From: Prorocentrum cordatum
Taxonomy: Eukaryota > Sar > Dinophyceae > Prorocentrales > Prorocentraceae
Length of the DNA stretch: 64,000 nucleotides
Assembly (NCBI GenBank): GCA_963575745.1
Contig: CAUYUJ010019114.1
Location: forward strand, 100,544-164,543
Direction of reading: 5' to 3'
A program made the translations under genes and the position numbers. Shown piece by piece: positions 1 to 11,640 of the stretch. The notes under the pieces are model-generated. The model saw only the letters and a list, made by a program, of their open reading frames with translations, was not told the DNA's origin and made no database searches. Numbering within the stretch: position 1 is the first letter of the stretch; each line of letters opens with the position of its first letter.

Positions 1-69
1 TTTGTCGCCAGACATCTTAGCACGCCTCTGGCCCGCTGGGCTGGCGACTTGCCGCGCGTCCCCCAAGTC

Positions 70-935
70 CCGTTCAGATGACACAGGGTGGTCGCTCGAA
101 AGACGGACACATCATTCATGCAAGCATGCGCCTCGCCCGCCACACCCCGTGGAGGAGGGATAGGACACTGGGCCGACGAACGGACAAGTCAAGTCCCCAC
201 TCCACCCCCAAAACTCCATTGAGGAAGGGCGGGGTAATGGGTCGAACAACGGACATACGTAATCAGAGTCCGAGGTGCCGTTTTTACTACACCCGCCCCA
301 ATGGCGGACAGACCAAGAACGCAAGATACGGTAACATGTTTGCTTCGGGCCCCCGACTCCAGGGAGGAGGGATGGGGTAGTGGGTCGAAAAGGCGGCCAA
401 TCATGACTGCAAGTTTACATGTTTGCCTTGCCACCTCAAACTCGCGGATCTTCCAAGTCAAGTTCACAATCTGGCCTCGCACCGCCAAAATCTAGTTGAG
501 GAGTGTGTCGAAGGATCGACAAACGAAACATGTACGTTTACATGCTTGTCTCGCCTCCCACCCCACCAACAAAACACGGAAAACAATTGGAGGAGGGGTC
601 GGGTAGCGGGCTGAAGTTTGGAAACATCAAACATGTAAGTGTGCATTCTTGCTGCGCCCCACCCCCGGACCCCGTGGAGAAGATATAATAGTGGGTCGAA
701 GAGCGAACGAGTCAAGACTGCGTGTTTCTATTACTGCCCACTCGACGAAGACCCTTGAAGGGGGAATAGGTGAGTTGGCCGAATGGTGGACAAACAACAG
801 ATGTAAGTTCACATTCTTGCTGCGCCCGTCTCGCCCCGTGGTGGACGGATCGGGCACGGAGTCAGAAGACGAACGAATCAACAGTACAAGTTTCCAGTGG
901 CTCGAAGGACGGACACATTAAGAGTGTGAGTTCAT
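70..935. repeat. Degenerate ~100-bp tandem minisatellite, left block
   Basis: Diverged units of roughly 95-110 bp recur. Each carries a version of CCCGTGGAGGAGGGATGGG, then TGGGTCGAAG and CGGACA, then AAGTTTACATGYTTGC or AAGTTCACATTCTTGC. Clear units start near 145, 215, 350, 490, 585, 670 and 830. Short open frames on both strands are by-products of the repeat. The same unit resumes at 2707-3070, on the far side of the gag relic. Confidence 0.75.
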
Positions 936-1410
936 GGTATTTCCTCGCATCACCTGAGGAAAATCTTGCCCCTCGGATTGGATCTGTCCCCTGCTCTGCT
1001 CTTATACCCCTCTTTTGCCCCTTATGTCCCTTATTGTGCCCTCTCATGTCCCCGTCGTTTCACCTCAACTGATCCGGCTCGAACTATTCGAGCCAGCTTG
1101 AGACGATTTGCGCGACAGAGGCGTGAGCGCGAATTGGAGAAAGATTGCCGGCCTCTCGGACGTTGCCGCGCCCCGCCGCCAGACCCCGCTGCGGTTCTGG
1201 GGGAGGCCAGGCTTCTGAATCCCTCGGCTCCGCTGTGGTAGCGGAGCGCCGAGGCGCGCCGAGCGACACGGAGAGCGAGCAGCTGCCAGGAGAGGTCGGT
1301 TTGGACAAGGGCGGCGACAACCAGAAGTGCGATTTTTACCAGATCGTGCACACGGACTACGACGATGAGTAGCGACGTGGCATGCGTCGACTCCAGGGCG
1401 ATTCCCGGCG
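936..1410. other. Unassigned segment upstream of the gag relic
   Basis: This stretch has a pyrimidine-rich part (about 970-1075) followed by GC-rich sequence. No gene, RNA or LTR pair is recognisable. It may include decayed 5' sequence of the copia element. Confidence 0.4.
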
Positions 1411-2706
1411 ATGGGCGGCGGCGCGCTCAGCCCGGTCGCCCTTCCCCCGCGGCCGAGCGGAGGCGGAGGAGGCACCTGGCAAGAGAGAAGGTCAACGAGC
1501 TGGGAGTCAGCGCCAGCGTGGACGAGCCGTGACGTGGAATGCGTACCGACGTGGGACGGCAGCCCGGGACGGTGGCGGCGATACAAGAAAGACGTGGCGC
1601 TGTGGATTGAGGGTATCAGCCTGGACGTGAGTTGGAGCTGGGCAGCCCGAGGTGTTCGGTGCCTGACGGGCCCGGCCAAGACGCTCGGCGAGTCCATCCC
1701 GATGGTCGAGCTGCGCGCGAAGGCCTGGACGCGGGTGCGTGACGACGACCAAGGCGAAGCGGCGGCTGCAGAGGGCGACGGCCAGGACAACGACGAGGAG
1801 AAAGGCCATTGGGAAGAGCCAGACGCCATGGCGGGCATCAACCGCTTGATGGAGGTGCCCGCGACGATGGGTGTGGACGCGCTAACGAGGCGCAGACAGG
1901 GGATGCATCATTTTTACAAGCAGCTTCACCAGCGGGCCGGCGAGGACTTGAATGCGTGGATGATCAGGTTCGGAGAGGCTCGCAGCCAGCTGGACGAAGA
2001 GGACGTGGCTCTGCCGCCTAGGACGGCGGGCTGGTGGCTCATGGAGAAGACGGGCTTGACAGACACGCAGAAGAGCATGCTGATGACATCGACCGGCGGC
2101 AGCGTGGAGATACGTGAAGTTGCGCCAGCGATGATGCGTGCGTTCCCCATCTTGCACGCGACACAGCGGCGACCTAGCATGTTCGACTGCCGAAGGAAGC
2201 CGATCACCTTCAACAGACCTGGGGATCAGTTGTTGAAGAAGAGGGTGACTCGGAAGCTCGAGGAGGCACATGTGACGGGGATCTGGGCGGGCTCAACCAG
2301 TTAGATGAGGGCGAGCTCGAGGCGTTGAACGCGGAGCTCGGCAGCTTCGACGGAGACGCCGACGACGAGACCATGGAGGAGGCTTTGACGACGGAGCAGG
2401 ACCACGACATCGAGGGCATCCTCGCCGCGGAGCTGGAGGCGCTCTCGACGGTGCTCGAGGAGGCGGAGCACGACCCCGAGCTGGCCCAGGAGTTCGGCAA
2501 TCTGGAGAGCAGCGTGGAGTCCATGATGGAGGGCCTCATCGCGGTGCGCGAGAGCAAGAAGAGCGTCAAGGAGCTGCGAAAGGATCGCAAGCTCGATGGC
2601 AAAGGCGGTGGCAAGGGCTCTGGTTCGAGTTTCAGCAGAGGCAAGAAGTTCACGTCGAGCCTCGGCAAGGCAACGCGGCAGATGAGACAGGGTCGTGGCT
2701 CGAAAG
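1411..2706 (+). pseudogene. Ty1/copia-type gag relic (frameshifted, truncated)
   Basis: This is a remnant of the capsid (gag) part of a copia-like LTR retrotransposon, of the type common in dinoflagellate genomes. The first open frame (297 residues from the ATG at 1411) holds the typical gag block: WDGSPGRWRRYKKDVALW near residues 48-65, LTGPAK near 85-90, AGINRLM near 141-147, and HHFYKQLHQRAGEDLNAWMI near 166-185, followed by LPPRTAGWWLMEKTGLTDTQ. That frame stops at 2302. The continuation (DLGGLNQLDEGELEALNAEL, then a Glu-rich helix and VKELRKDRK) is in another frame, so a frameshift lies around 2220-2280. Similarity ends near 2706, where minisatellite sequence resumes, before any zinc knuckle, protease, integrase or RT. 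It cannot be autonomous. The family call rests on motif recall, not a search. Confidence 0.75.
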
Positions 2707-3070
2707 GTTGTCTTGACACATCAGCAGTGCAAGTGCTATGCTTGCCTCGCCCACCGCACCCCGTGGAGGAGGGATGGGACAATGGGTCGGCGACCGGACA
2801 ATTCAAGAACGCAGTTTCGCATTCTCCCCACGCCACGCCCAAAGCTCCATCGAGGAAGGGTGGGGTAGTGGGCCGAAGACGGGACAACACATAATCGAAG
2901 GTTGCAGTCTTGATTCACTCCCCGATTCCCCGCGATGGGGGTGGGGGGGACAAAGCAGCGGGCTGGAAGGGCAGACCAAGAATGCAAGCTCGCATTCTTG
3001 CTTCGGCCCCCCGATCCCGAGCAGGAGAGATAGAGGAGTGGGTCGAAAAACGCATTTTCGTCCGCCCCGA
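2707..3070. repeat. Degenerate ~100-bp minisatellite, right block
   Basis: These are the same units as at 70-935. CCCGTGGAGGAGGGATGGG occurs near 2760 and its variants near 2850 and 3010, with GGGTCGAAA and AAGCTCGCATTCTTGC. The gag relic therefore lies inside one array. Confidence 0.7.
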
Positions 3071-3089
3071 GTGACGAGCTCAAGTCCAG

Positions 3090-3300
3090 GCCTCGCAGAT
3101 GGGATCCGAGTACATGTGGTCGGATGATATCGCCGCATCGCCGATGCATCGGCGAGGCGGTGCGATGTGGGGCCCCCTTTTCTCCACGCCGACGTCGACA
3201 GTGCATCGCCGAAGTCGCCGATGCAGTTGCGATGCGTAGGCGATGCATCGGAGATACGGCGCGATCCTCCGACCCCGCTTATTGCGGGAGTCCACTGGGG
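3090..3300. repeat. Decayed copy of the GATGCATC-type inverted-repeat element
   Basis: The order of blocks matches the better copy at 38479-38721: AGATGGGATCCGAGTA, a GTCGGATGATATCGCCG end, internal CGCCGATGCATCGGCGA, the CTCCACGCCGACGTCG core, and the CGGCGCGATCCTCCGACCCC end. Only about 20 bp of the terminal inverted repeats are still recognisable. Confidence 0.6.
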
Positions 3301-4620
3301 GAGGCGCCCTGCCAAATTCGAAACGACTCCTCCAATTCGAAATGATTGCTCCGAAACGACCCGACGGCCCCAGGTTTCGGTTCGAATTGCGAGAATCGTT
3401 TCGGCTTTGGGTGTTTTCCTGGTTTCCAGATTCGCGCAGCAGTAGGAGTCCGGTGGCGAGCTTCGCAATATGATTTTCACGGTAAGCAATTCAGTGCGAA
3501 TCGTATTTTGTAAGCCCGCTTACGTGTATTGAAAGCCTTGTATCTTAATAATTTCTCTGTTACCCATACCCTGAGATTCCCATAGCGCCATGTGTAGGAA
3601 TGCTGGTGCAGTAGGAATTCTCTTGTAGTGTAAACAAGAGGCAGCGTGTTGGAAGGCGTTCGAGACGACGCCCATTGTAAACTCATCAACGAAAATCCTG
3701 TCGATTGTTCCGCAATCAGGATTCCGGTTTCCAAGTGTTCTCGGTGTTCTTGGGTGCAATTGGTTTGCTTGGTTGTTTCGATCGGATTTCTATTGTGAGT
3801 TGTGCAATGGGTGTTTTGGTGTAATTTTTGAGCGGGTTTCCCATATGTCCCGCTTTTATGTTTTTCTTTTGACATTCCACGTCTCACCGTTTTTTTCGGT
3901 TCACCTGGTTTTCATGTATGTCGGTTTTGTTAGTGCAATCCATGGTTCTGCGTCAGCACGGTAGAACTTTTTACGGCTTACACGAGGGTAGTTTTTGGAT
4001 TTCGGACAATTCGAAGTTCATTGTTAGTTGTACAATCGGGTCTCTATTTTGATCTGTACACTTATGATGGCAAGAGGGATCCGACTGTATGTTTTATCGT
4101 GTTTCTTGATGTTCCCAGTTGTTCCCGGTACAGTTGCTTTTTGTGGGTTGCAATTACGACCTTACATGTATCGCTTATGAGAAGAATCCTGTTGTATTGG
4201 ACAGTTCGATCCTTATTAGGAGATGTTAACTTGGACTTGGCTTGCTTGCAGCACAATAAGATTTACATTATGATCTGCACAATATCCGGATGTTTTTTTG
4301 TTCCCCCCCCGGTTTTCCCGGTACAGTAGGTTTCTTAGTGTGGTTTTACAGTAGGAATTCAGTGTAATTTGTGCAATAGACGCCCGATTGTATTTCGGAC
4401 AATCCGAATACTTTTATGATGTGTGCAGTCGGATTTCCATTTTGAGTTATATACTTTGGATGTCTCTTATGATCGCTAGGGGAGAAATATAAATTATGAT
4501 GGCTTCCCTTAATTACTTTCCCGGTTTTTCCGGCTCTTGGGTTTTTCTAGTTCTCGTCCGCCTTCCGATTTCATGTTTCTACCTTTTCCGACCGACATGT
4601 ACCAGTCTCGCTTGTTCCTT
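3301..4620. other. AT-richer block with degenerate internal repeats, no gene
   Basis: Base composition differs sharply from the surrounding GC-rich DNA. Diverged motifs recur: TTGTGCAATNGG, TTTCGGACAAT, TTCCCGGTACAG, GGATTTCTATTTTGAG and GTAGGAATTC. An open frame on the minus strand at 3477-3887 (136 aa) has no recognisable domain and overlaps these repeats, so I do not call it a gene. Confidence 0.5.
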
Positions 4621-5206
4621 GCCCTTGTCCTTCCCCCCCCCACACCAGATCGGGCAGGCCCAGGACCCCGACAGCTCGTCCCAGAGCGTTCCGGAACGCT
4701 CCCGGACCATTGCGGGGGAGCTTTGGGGCGGCCGCGGCGCCCAGCAGGCCATCCAGAACCGCCAGATCTCGGAGATCCCTGACTTGTCCTAGGCCGGTGC
4801 TGTGTGGGTCTGTGGCTTCGTCTTATGGAACAGTGCTCTGATCAACAGATAGGCCGAGCTCCTCGCGCCTCCCTGGCCGCATGCCATTGTCGACTCGACG
4901 CTTGGGGGTCAGAGGATCTGCTGACGTTGTAGGTGGTCTTTGTTGTGATCAGACCACAGCACACAAGAGGGCTTATGTTCGAGCATCTGTTTAAGACAGC
5001 TTTCCCCGGAAAGTTGGGCCAGCGTTTCCCAACAGATGTGCAGGAAAGTTGGCCCAGTTTCTTTAGCACGTTCGCCTTTCCAGCTTTGACAGCAGAAGCG
5101 GTTCAGGCTTGTCTCAAGAGATTTCCGGGAAGTTGGCCCAGATTTCTTCCAGGATACCTCTCTTGATCATGTGTTCGGCGGCATCAATACAGCATGACCG
5201 CGAGGA
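4621..5206. repeat. Dispersed repeat with GAGCGTTCCGGAACGCTC palindrome
   Basis: The stretch 4660-4795 contains CAGAGCGTTCCGGAACGCTC, then GCGGCGCCC and ATCTCGGAGATCCC, in the same order as at 25887-25975 and 26728-26815. The 18-bp palindrome at 4684-4701 is perfect. The rest, to 5206, holds no recognisable gene. TTTCCCGGAAAGTTGGGCCAG-like phrases recur near 4995, 5045 and 5125. Confidence 0.55.
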
Positions 5207-5521
5207 GTGCTGGCATGCGAGGGAACAACAGCGATTACACCAACAACAACAACAATAATAATAACAACAACGACAGCAGCAGCAACAAAGACAAAATACA
5301 ACTCGCGCTTCCACCCGAGGCGGCGGCTGAGCTGCCGCGGCGGCCCCCGCCCTTTTAACTCTGGAGGGTGGCGCCGCCGGCGGGGTCCTTGCGCACAGGG
5401 TCCGGCCGCGGCGGCGGGGGGGGGGAGGGGACGTGCACGCATGGGTGCGGGCGGTGCGGGAGGAGGAGCAGGAGGAGCAGCAGGGAGGGGGAGGACAGGA
5501 TGGGCACGGGAGCAGGAGGAG

Positions 5522-5552
<31 letters not shown>

Positions 5553-5930
5553 AGGAGGAGGAGAAGGCGGAGGCGGCGGCGGCGGAGGAGCAGTTGCACC
5601 AGCATGAGCAGCAGGAGGAGGAGGCGGAGGAGGAGGAGGACCAGGAGGCGAAGGAGGAGGAGGAGGAGGAGGAGGAGGGACACGGGAGAGGAGGGCCAGC
5701 GGGGGTGGAAGGTATTCACGCTTCCACAGGGAGGCAAGGAGGGAAAAAGGATGAGCAGGAGAAGGAGGATTTGATGAAACGAGGAGGAGGACTAGAAGGG
5801 ACAGCAAAGAGGAGAGGGGTGGAGGCGAAGGAGAGAGGGGTGGAATCAATAGCGAGGAGGGGGAAGAGTTCAAGGAGGGAGAATGAGGAGAAAGGGCGCG
5901 AAGGAAGAGGGATGAGTAGCTAAGCCGAGC
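5207..5930. repeat. Purine-rich GGA/GGC array with short AAC tract
   Basis: An (AAC/AAT)n tract at about 5238-5290 is followed by GC-rich sequence and then GGAGGA/GGCGGA repeats from about 5450 to 5700, tapering off to 5930. The long open frames on both strands (Arg/Gly/Glu on plus, Pro/Ser/Leu on minus) are triplet translations. Confidence 0.8.
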
Positions 5931-6176
5931 TTAGCTGATCTACACCACCTTGGGACCGAATTAAAAAGGATGAGAAGGATGAGGAAGTCGACGACGATGA
6001 GTGATCAGGCGGGCGGGCGAGGGATCAGGGCAAGCGGGCGCGGATGCGGGGGCGGAGGGGGCGGGAAACGGGTATGGAGGGTGAGGATGAGGAGGAGGAG
6101 GAGGAGGAGCATGACGATCAGAACGAGGAGGAGGAGGGGAAGAGATGGGTGGAGGGGATGAGCAGGAGGATCATGC
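5931..6176. other. GA-rich transition, no gene
   Basis: The sequence is purine-rich, with short GAGGAGG runs near 6085-6165. Nothing else is recognisable. Confidence 0.5.
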
Positions 6177-6200
6177 GAGGGAAGAGAGAGAGAGAGAGAT

Positions 6201-6231
<31 letters not shown>

Positions 6232-6400
6232 CAAAGAGAGAGAGAGAGAGAGAAATAGGCAGAGAGAAAGAGGGACACACACACATATAGAGAGAGAGAG
6301 ACAGCGAGAGAGAGAGAGAGATAGAGAAACAAAAAGAAAGAGAAAGAGAGAGAGAGAGAGAAAAAAACAAAAAGAGCGATAGAAAGAGAGAGAGAGAGGA
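6177..6400. repeat. (GA)n dinucleotide array, interrupted
   Basis: The GAGAGAGA array is interrupted by ATAGA, ACAAA and CACACACATATAG. The minus-strand Leu/Ser frames over it are artefacts. Confidence 0.9.
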
Positions 6401-7495
6401 CGGGGACGACGGCGACCATCACGATCATCGCGACGACTATTTACGACGATGCCGACGACAACGCCGACGACAGTGTCGACGGCCGTGACGACGGCACTGA
6501 TGTAGGGGAACGGGCGGTCACAGGACAGGATAGGCCCCGCTAGCAAGAGAGCTCGACAACACATACAGTCATGGTGCTTGTTACATCCATGTGCGAATCC
6601 AGTGGTTGGTTCTGCTCTCCCCACGTACCGCGGTCTGCTGACCTGACATGTTTTTTTTGACTGGCGACGCGCGGTCGGAAATATCGCGTGGCATTGGCCG
6701 TGCAGGAAAAAGGCGGCGACGCAGCAAAGACGGCCGGAGGCGGGGGGGACTGAGCCGCGGAGCCTGCCCGAGCATTTGTTGCAGCCTATCCTCCAGCAGC
6801 CGCCCGCGGCGACTCCGCGTGACCCGGGGGCACTGACCATTGAAGGAACAACACTGAGCAACACACGTTGAGGAGCCATTTCGCACGAGCCCTCGCCGCT
6901 CCCGGGCCTGACTCTTGAGCAAGCGCTCCTGGAGAAGCGGGGCCCGAGCAATCGTGAGCCCAACATATCGAGCGCAATGCTTGACAATCTGACGGCCAGG
7001 GCCGCTGTTGTTGCAAACGCTGTCCCTTCAACCAGAGGTTTCCGCCGTGTGCCCCCGCGTCTCCGTCCGCCGTGTGCGCCCGCGCGTGTTCCCGGGGAGG
7101 GGCGGTGGCGGAGGTGGATGCCAAAGCGCAGGCGCAATGCGGGGGGGCCGAGCTGAACGCGGCGCTTCACCGCGCCACCGCTCGCCTGCTTCGCGCCGTA
7201 CCCAGGCGGTGGCCGCCGCGCTAGCGGACGAGCTGGCCCAGCGCGCTAGGCGCGACGGCAGGGGCGGCCCGGACGGGCGGTTGGGGCGAGTCACTGGCCC
7301 CTAGTGCCCCTCAGTGCCAAGCTCGCCGCCCCGAGGAAGTTCAGAGGGCTGCGAACGCACATACTCGTTGCGCCACGCCTGGAGGAAGACGTCGAGGGAA
7401 CGCAGGATGAGGAGATGATGGGATGGTCATTGAAGGTCGATTTGCGCAGAGCGTTCGTGTCAGAGGGAAGGGGACATGTTCCGATCAGCTCCCCT
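6401..7495. other. Unassigned GC-rich segment
   Basis: A GACGACG-rich stretch lies at 6395-6500, followed by GC-rich sequence with overlapping short open frames on both strands (for example plus 7008-7304 and minus 6786-7124). None carries a recognisable domain. Confidence 0.4.
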
Positions 7496-7870
7496 GGCAG
7501 CGCTTTCTCTTGCCCCTCCTCCTTATCCTTCTTCTCCTCCTCCTCGTCCTCCTCCTCTTCCTCATCCTTCTTTTCTTCCTCCTGCTCATCCTCGCCTTCT
7601 CCCCTCCTTCCGCCTCGCCTTACACTTCCCGCCCCCTTTGTCTCTGCCCCCACCCCGCCCCCCGCCATCCTCTTCACCCCCCTCCCCCAATTCCCCCCTT
7701 ACCCTCCCCATCCTGCCCCATCCTCTTCCTCCCTCCTCCTCCTCCTCCTCCTCCTCCCCTCCTCCTCCTCCTCCCTCCTCCTCCCTTCTCCTCCTTCTCC
7801 TCTCCCCCTTTCTTCTGCCCCGCCCCTCCCACCCCCGCCCCCTCCCCCCTTCTCCTCGCCCCCCCCCGAA
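7496..7870. repeat. CTC/CCT pyrimidine array
   Basis: Imperfect CTC and CCCT repeats with near-total pyrimidine content on the plus strand. The Pro/Ser/Leu frames across it are not credible genes. Confidence 0.9.
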
Positions 7871-9120
7871 CCTCCCACGATCCGCTTTAGTCGTTCGCCC
7901 CAGGGCATCCAACCACTTCCCGAAGACCAGCTCATCTCTATTGCTCCGCGTCGAAGGCGGCCCCGGGGCCCAGAAGCAACCTTCCGACGACGAGCGTCGT
8001 GTTCCGTCCGAGCACCGTGCCCCGCCCCCGAAGTTTCGGCCTCCTCCCGGGGGCCGGCGATCCGTCGCGGGTCGCTCTTCGGCGGCCAGGAGCGGCCACC
8101 AGAGGCCGAGCGCGAGCGGAAGGAAGCAGCGCTGCCGAAGCGTTGTTTGATGGCCCGGGCCAGTCAAGAGCAGTCCCCGGACCCCTCCCGCAGGATCCGC
8201 CGTTTTGTTTGTTCCGCCACGGGCCGACCTGCGACAAGCTTGTGGCTGGAGCTGGTTGGGAGACTGAGGTGTCCCAGCACCGCTGCGGGCCAGGAAGATA
8301 AGAGAAAGGGCCCCCTCGTGGCCATGGTTGGACGCGGTTCGGAAGCATTGTCAGTTTCGACGCCAGGAGGTGCCCGGAGACTCAGTTGGAACGGATCTGT
8401 TTTCGCTCCTCTCTCTTGACCAATTGTCTCAGGGCCCATCCAGCGCAGAACCCCCCAGCCGTTTGACGCCCTGAGGCCCGATCCGGGCGTCCAAACACCG
8501 AGCAGTCGTTTGTCCCCCGCGTGATGGCTGCGACAAGAGAGTACGTTAAGCTGGCGCGTCGCACGGTGCTGCCAGGAACGGTTGCTCGGCGCGTCGCGCC
8601 GCCAGTTGTGGCCCACCCCTCACGCCAGGCACGCCCCCCCTCACCCGAGCGTCAGCGTTCTGAGTGTTCCCTGGCCTCCCGTCCCGCGAAGCCCAGCGAC
8701 GGGCGATCGGCTTGCATCGCATACAGCGTCACAGGGACCGCCGCTGCCGCGACACGCTGATCAAACGCTTCTGACCGTACGGTCAGTTCGTGTCCGTCCG
8801 ATTCGCCGGTGGCCCCAGCGCGGGCGTTCTCGGTTGGACGCCAGCAGTGGCCCATTATCGGGCAACCTGACGGAACGAGGGCCATCGAGTTACCAGATGT
8901 CGCTCAAGGTTCTTCCAAGGTTGAATGAGATTCGCGGTGTCAGGAACCAGCGACGGGATGGTCACGACAAGAACTTGCCATCGTGTGTTCTGCGACGTCA
9001 GATCTGCGGGAGTTTTCCGCCGCGGCCCCAGCCGCGATGGTGCACCGCCGCCCCCCCCCGCTTTTGCGGCATCCCCCCCGCTTCCTGCCGAAACGGACAG
9101 GGGAGAACGATAATGAACAC
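7871..9120. other. Unassigned GC-rich segment between arrays
   Basis: No domain is recognisable in the open frames that overlap here on both strands (for example plus 8582-9325). No repeat shared with the rest of the window was found. Confidence 0.4.
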
Positions 9121-9733
9121 AACGACGACGCGACGAACGAGGAGGAAGAGGTGGAGGATGGAAACTACGGCGAGTCTCCACGTTGACAAGAAACAGGAGG
9201 TGGAGATGGACGAGGAAGGGAGACAACAAGAACACGACGACGAGAAGAGGGAGGGGGAGGAGGAGGGGGGAAGAGGAGGAGGACGAGGAGGAGGACGACG
9301 AGGACGAGGACGAGGACGAGGATGAGGTGGATGAGGAGGAGAACAAGGAGGAGGAGGAGAAGTAGGATAATATGGACGAGGAAGGAGAGGAGGAAGAAGA
9401 GGAGGAGGAGAAGGAGGAGGAGGAGGAATAGGAGAAGGAATAGTTGGATAGAGGAGGAGGACGACGAGGAGGAGGAGGAGGAGAGGGAGGAGGAAGGAGG
9501 AGGAGAAGGTGGAAGGGGAGGAGGAAAACATGGAAGAGGGAGAAGAGGAGGAGGAGGGCGAGGAGGAGGAGGAGGAGGGAGGGTGGACGAGGAGGAGGAC
9601 GAGGAGGATTAGGAGGAGGAGGAGGAGGAAAAGGAGGACAAGGGAGACAAGGATGACAATGAGGAGCAGGAGGAGGAGGAGGAGGAGGAGGAAAAGAGGC
9701 AGAGGAGGAGGAGGAGGCGGAGGAGGAGGAGGA

Positions 9734-9766
<33 letters not shown>

Positions 9767-11112
9767 GGAACGGGAGGAGGAGGAGACACGGGAGGATGAG
9801 GAGGGGGTCGAGGATGAGGAGGAGGAGGAGGAGGAGGAAGAGGAGGAGGACGAGGAATGGGAGGAGGAGGGGGAGGAAGAAGAGGAGGAGGAGGAAGAGC
9901 ACAAAGACGAGGAGGAGGGGGAAGACGGGGAGGAGGAGGTGGCGGAAGAGGAGGTGGAGGAGGATGAGGAGGAGGAGGAGGATGAGGAGGAGAAGGAGAC
10001 GGAGGAGGAGGATTACAAACGGGAGGGGGTGAGGAGCAGCAGGAGGTCCAGCAGGACCAGGATGACCAGAAGGACCATGCGGATCAAGAGGACTCGGACT
10101 TGGACCACGAGGGGGAGGACAACGTCATGGTGGCGGATGGGCGCACAAACGGCGTGGAGGAGGAGAATGGGGGGAGGAGCAGGAGAAAGCGGAGGAGCAG
10201 GATGAGCAGGAAGAGTACTACGAAGTGTAGGAGGAGGAAGAGGAGCAGGCGCAGGAACAGGATGAGGAGGATAACGAAGAGGAGGACGCGGAGGAGGAGG
10301 AGGAGGACGAGGAGGAGGAGGAGGAGGAGGCGGAGGACGAGAACGAGGAGGACAACAACGAGGAGAAGGAAGAGGAGGAGGATGAGGATGATGGAGGACG
10401 GTGGAGTAGGAGGAGGAGTAGGAGGAGGAGGAGGAGGAGGAGGAGGCCGAAGGACGAGGAACGGGAGGAGGAGGAGGAATAGGAGGAGGAGGAGAACACG
10501 AGGGCACGGCGGAGGAGGGGGAGGAAGACGAAGAGGAGGACGACGAGGAGGAGGAGGAGGAGGAGAACAACGAGCAGGAGCACGAGGGGGAGGACAACGC
10601 CGTGGTGGCGGAAGGGCGCAACGAGGAGGAGGAAGAGGTGGAGGAGAGGAGGAGGAGGAGGAGGAGGAGGAGGAGGGTGCGACGGAGGAGGAGGAGGAGT
10701 ATAAGCGGACGCAGAAGAGGAATAAGAGGACGAAACAGAAGGAGTCGAGGAGGAGGAAGCGGAGGAGGATTGAGGAGGTTGGAGGAGGGGGAGGATGAGG
10801 ACGAACGGGGAGGAGGAGGAGGAGGAGTTGATGTTGGAAGATGGGGATGAGGAGGAGGAGGAGGAGGAGGAGGAGGAGGAGGAGGAGGAGGAACACCACG
10901 ACTGGGACAAGGAGGAGCAGGAGGCGGAGGAGAACCACGTGCAGGACCACGAGGGAGAGGATACATCCGTGGTGGCGGACGGTCGCGAGGAGGAGGGCGA
11001 AGGAGGAGGAGGAGGAATGGGAGGAAGAGGGGGCGGAGGAGACGGAGGAAAAGGAATACGAGGACGAGGAGGAGGAAGAGACGGAGGACGACGAGGTGGA
11101 GGAGGAGGAGGA
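9121..11112. repeat. ~2-kb GAG purine array
   Basis: An imperfect (GAG)n array with GAC, GAT and AGA variants, the longest triplet array in the window. Every frame is open for long stretches (Glu/Asp, Arg or Gly on plus, Ser, Pro or Leu on minus). It ends abruptly at the composite repeat at 11113. Short non-triplet islets such as CACGAGGGGGAGGACAACG (near 10108, with a near copy near 10580 and a diverged one near 10950) recur inside it. Confidence 0.9.
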
Positions 11113-11423
11113 GAACCAGTGGAAGCCCAAACATCGTCAACCATGTTGGCATATACCTTCCCTCCAAGCTCCCTTTTCACAAGCCACTACAAGGGTTCAT
11201 GTCCACTGAGAAGAACTGCATCGTTGGAAGACAACCGTTTGACGACCCTGAAGCACGCCAAAACCTCATTCTCGGTTCTTTCAACGCCACTGGTCAACCT
11301 GACTGTTGCGTCTTGGCGTTTCCGAACCGTGCCAGAAACGCCATTCCTGGGACTTCAGCACCGCGAATCAGCGTGACTGATGCGCCCTCATGATCCTGAT
11401 TCTTTCCAACACACCATTTCTGG

Positions 11424-11590
11424 TACACATTGTTCATGTCTATGTATTCGAAAGATGCTTGATTTGTTTGGGGGGATCCTTTCATTTCTAGTTGTTCTAG
11501 TATGGGCCTCTTCCTGCCCACTAGGGGGCCAGGAACAAGTAGAAACGAGCACAAGTAGAAACGAGCACGGTCAGAAATGAACGGCGTGTG
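11424..11590 (+). mobile_element. Short TIR element, copy 1 (inserted in the composite repeat)
   Basis: The ends TACACATTGTTCATGTCT and, inverted, CACACGCCGTTCATTTCT share the inverted repeat ACACNNNGTTCATNTCT. The sister copy of the host repeat (18913-19693) lacks this segment, so it looks like a filled site against an empty site. A second copy lies at 56463-56632. It is too short to encode a transposase. No clear target-site duplication is visible. Confidence 0.65.
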
Positions 11591-11640
11591 CGTTGACCAT
11601 GGGAATCCGTGGAACCTCGACCGTATTTTACAGAGAGTCT

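Noticed and set aside
3477-3887. 136-aa minus-strand gene
   Set aside because: It lies in an AT-rich degenerate repeat, has no domain and no supporting context.
4684-4701. Heat-shock or hormone response element in GAGCGTTCCGGAACGCTC
   Set aside because: The palindrome is part of a dispersed repeat found three times and is not next to any gene.
10013-11180. 320-384-aa minus-strand Ser/Pro/Leu frames
   Set aside because: They lie wholly inside the GAG array. Three overlapping frames are open at once, which marks them as compositional.
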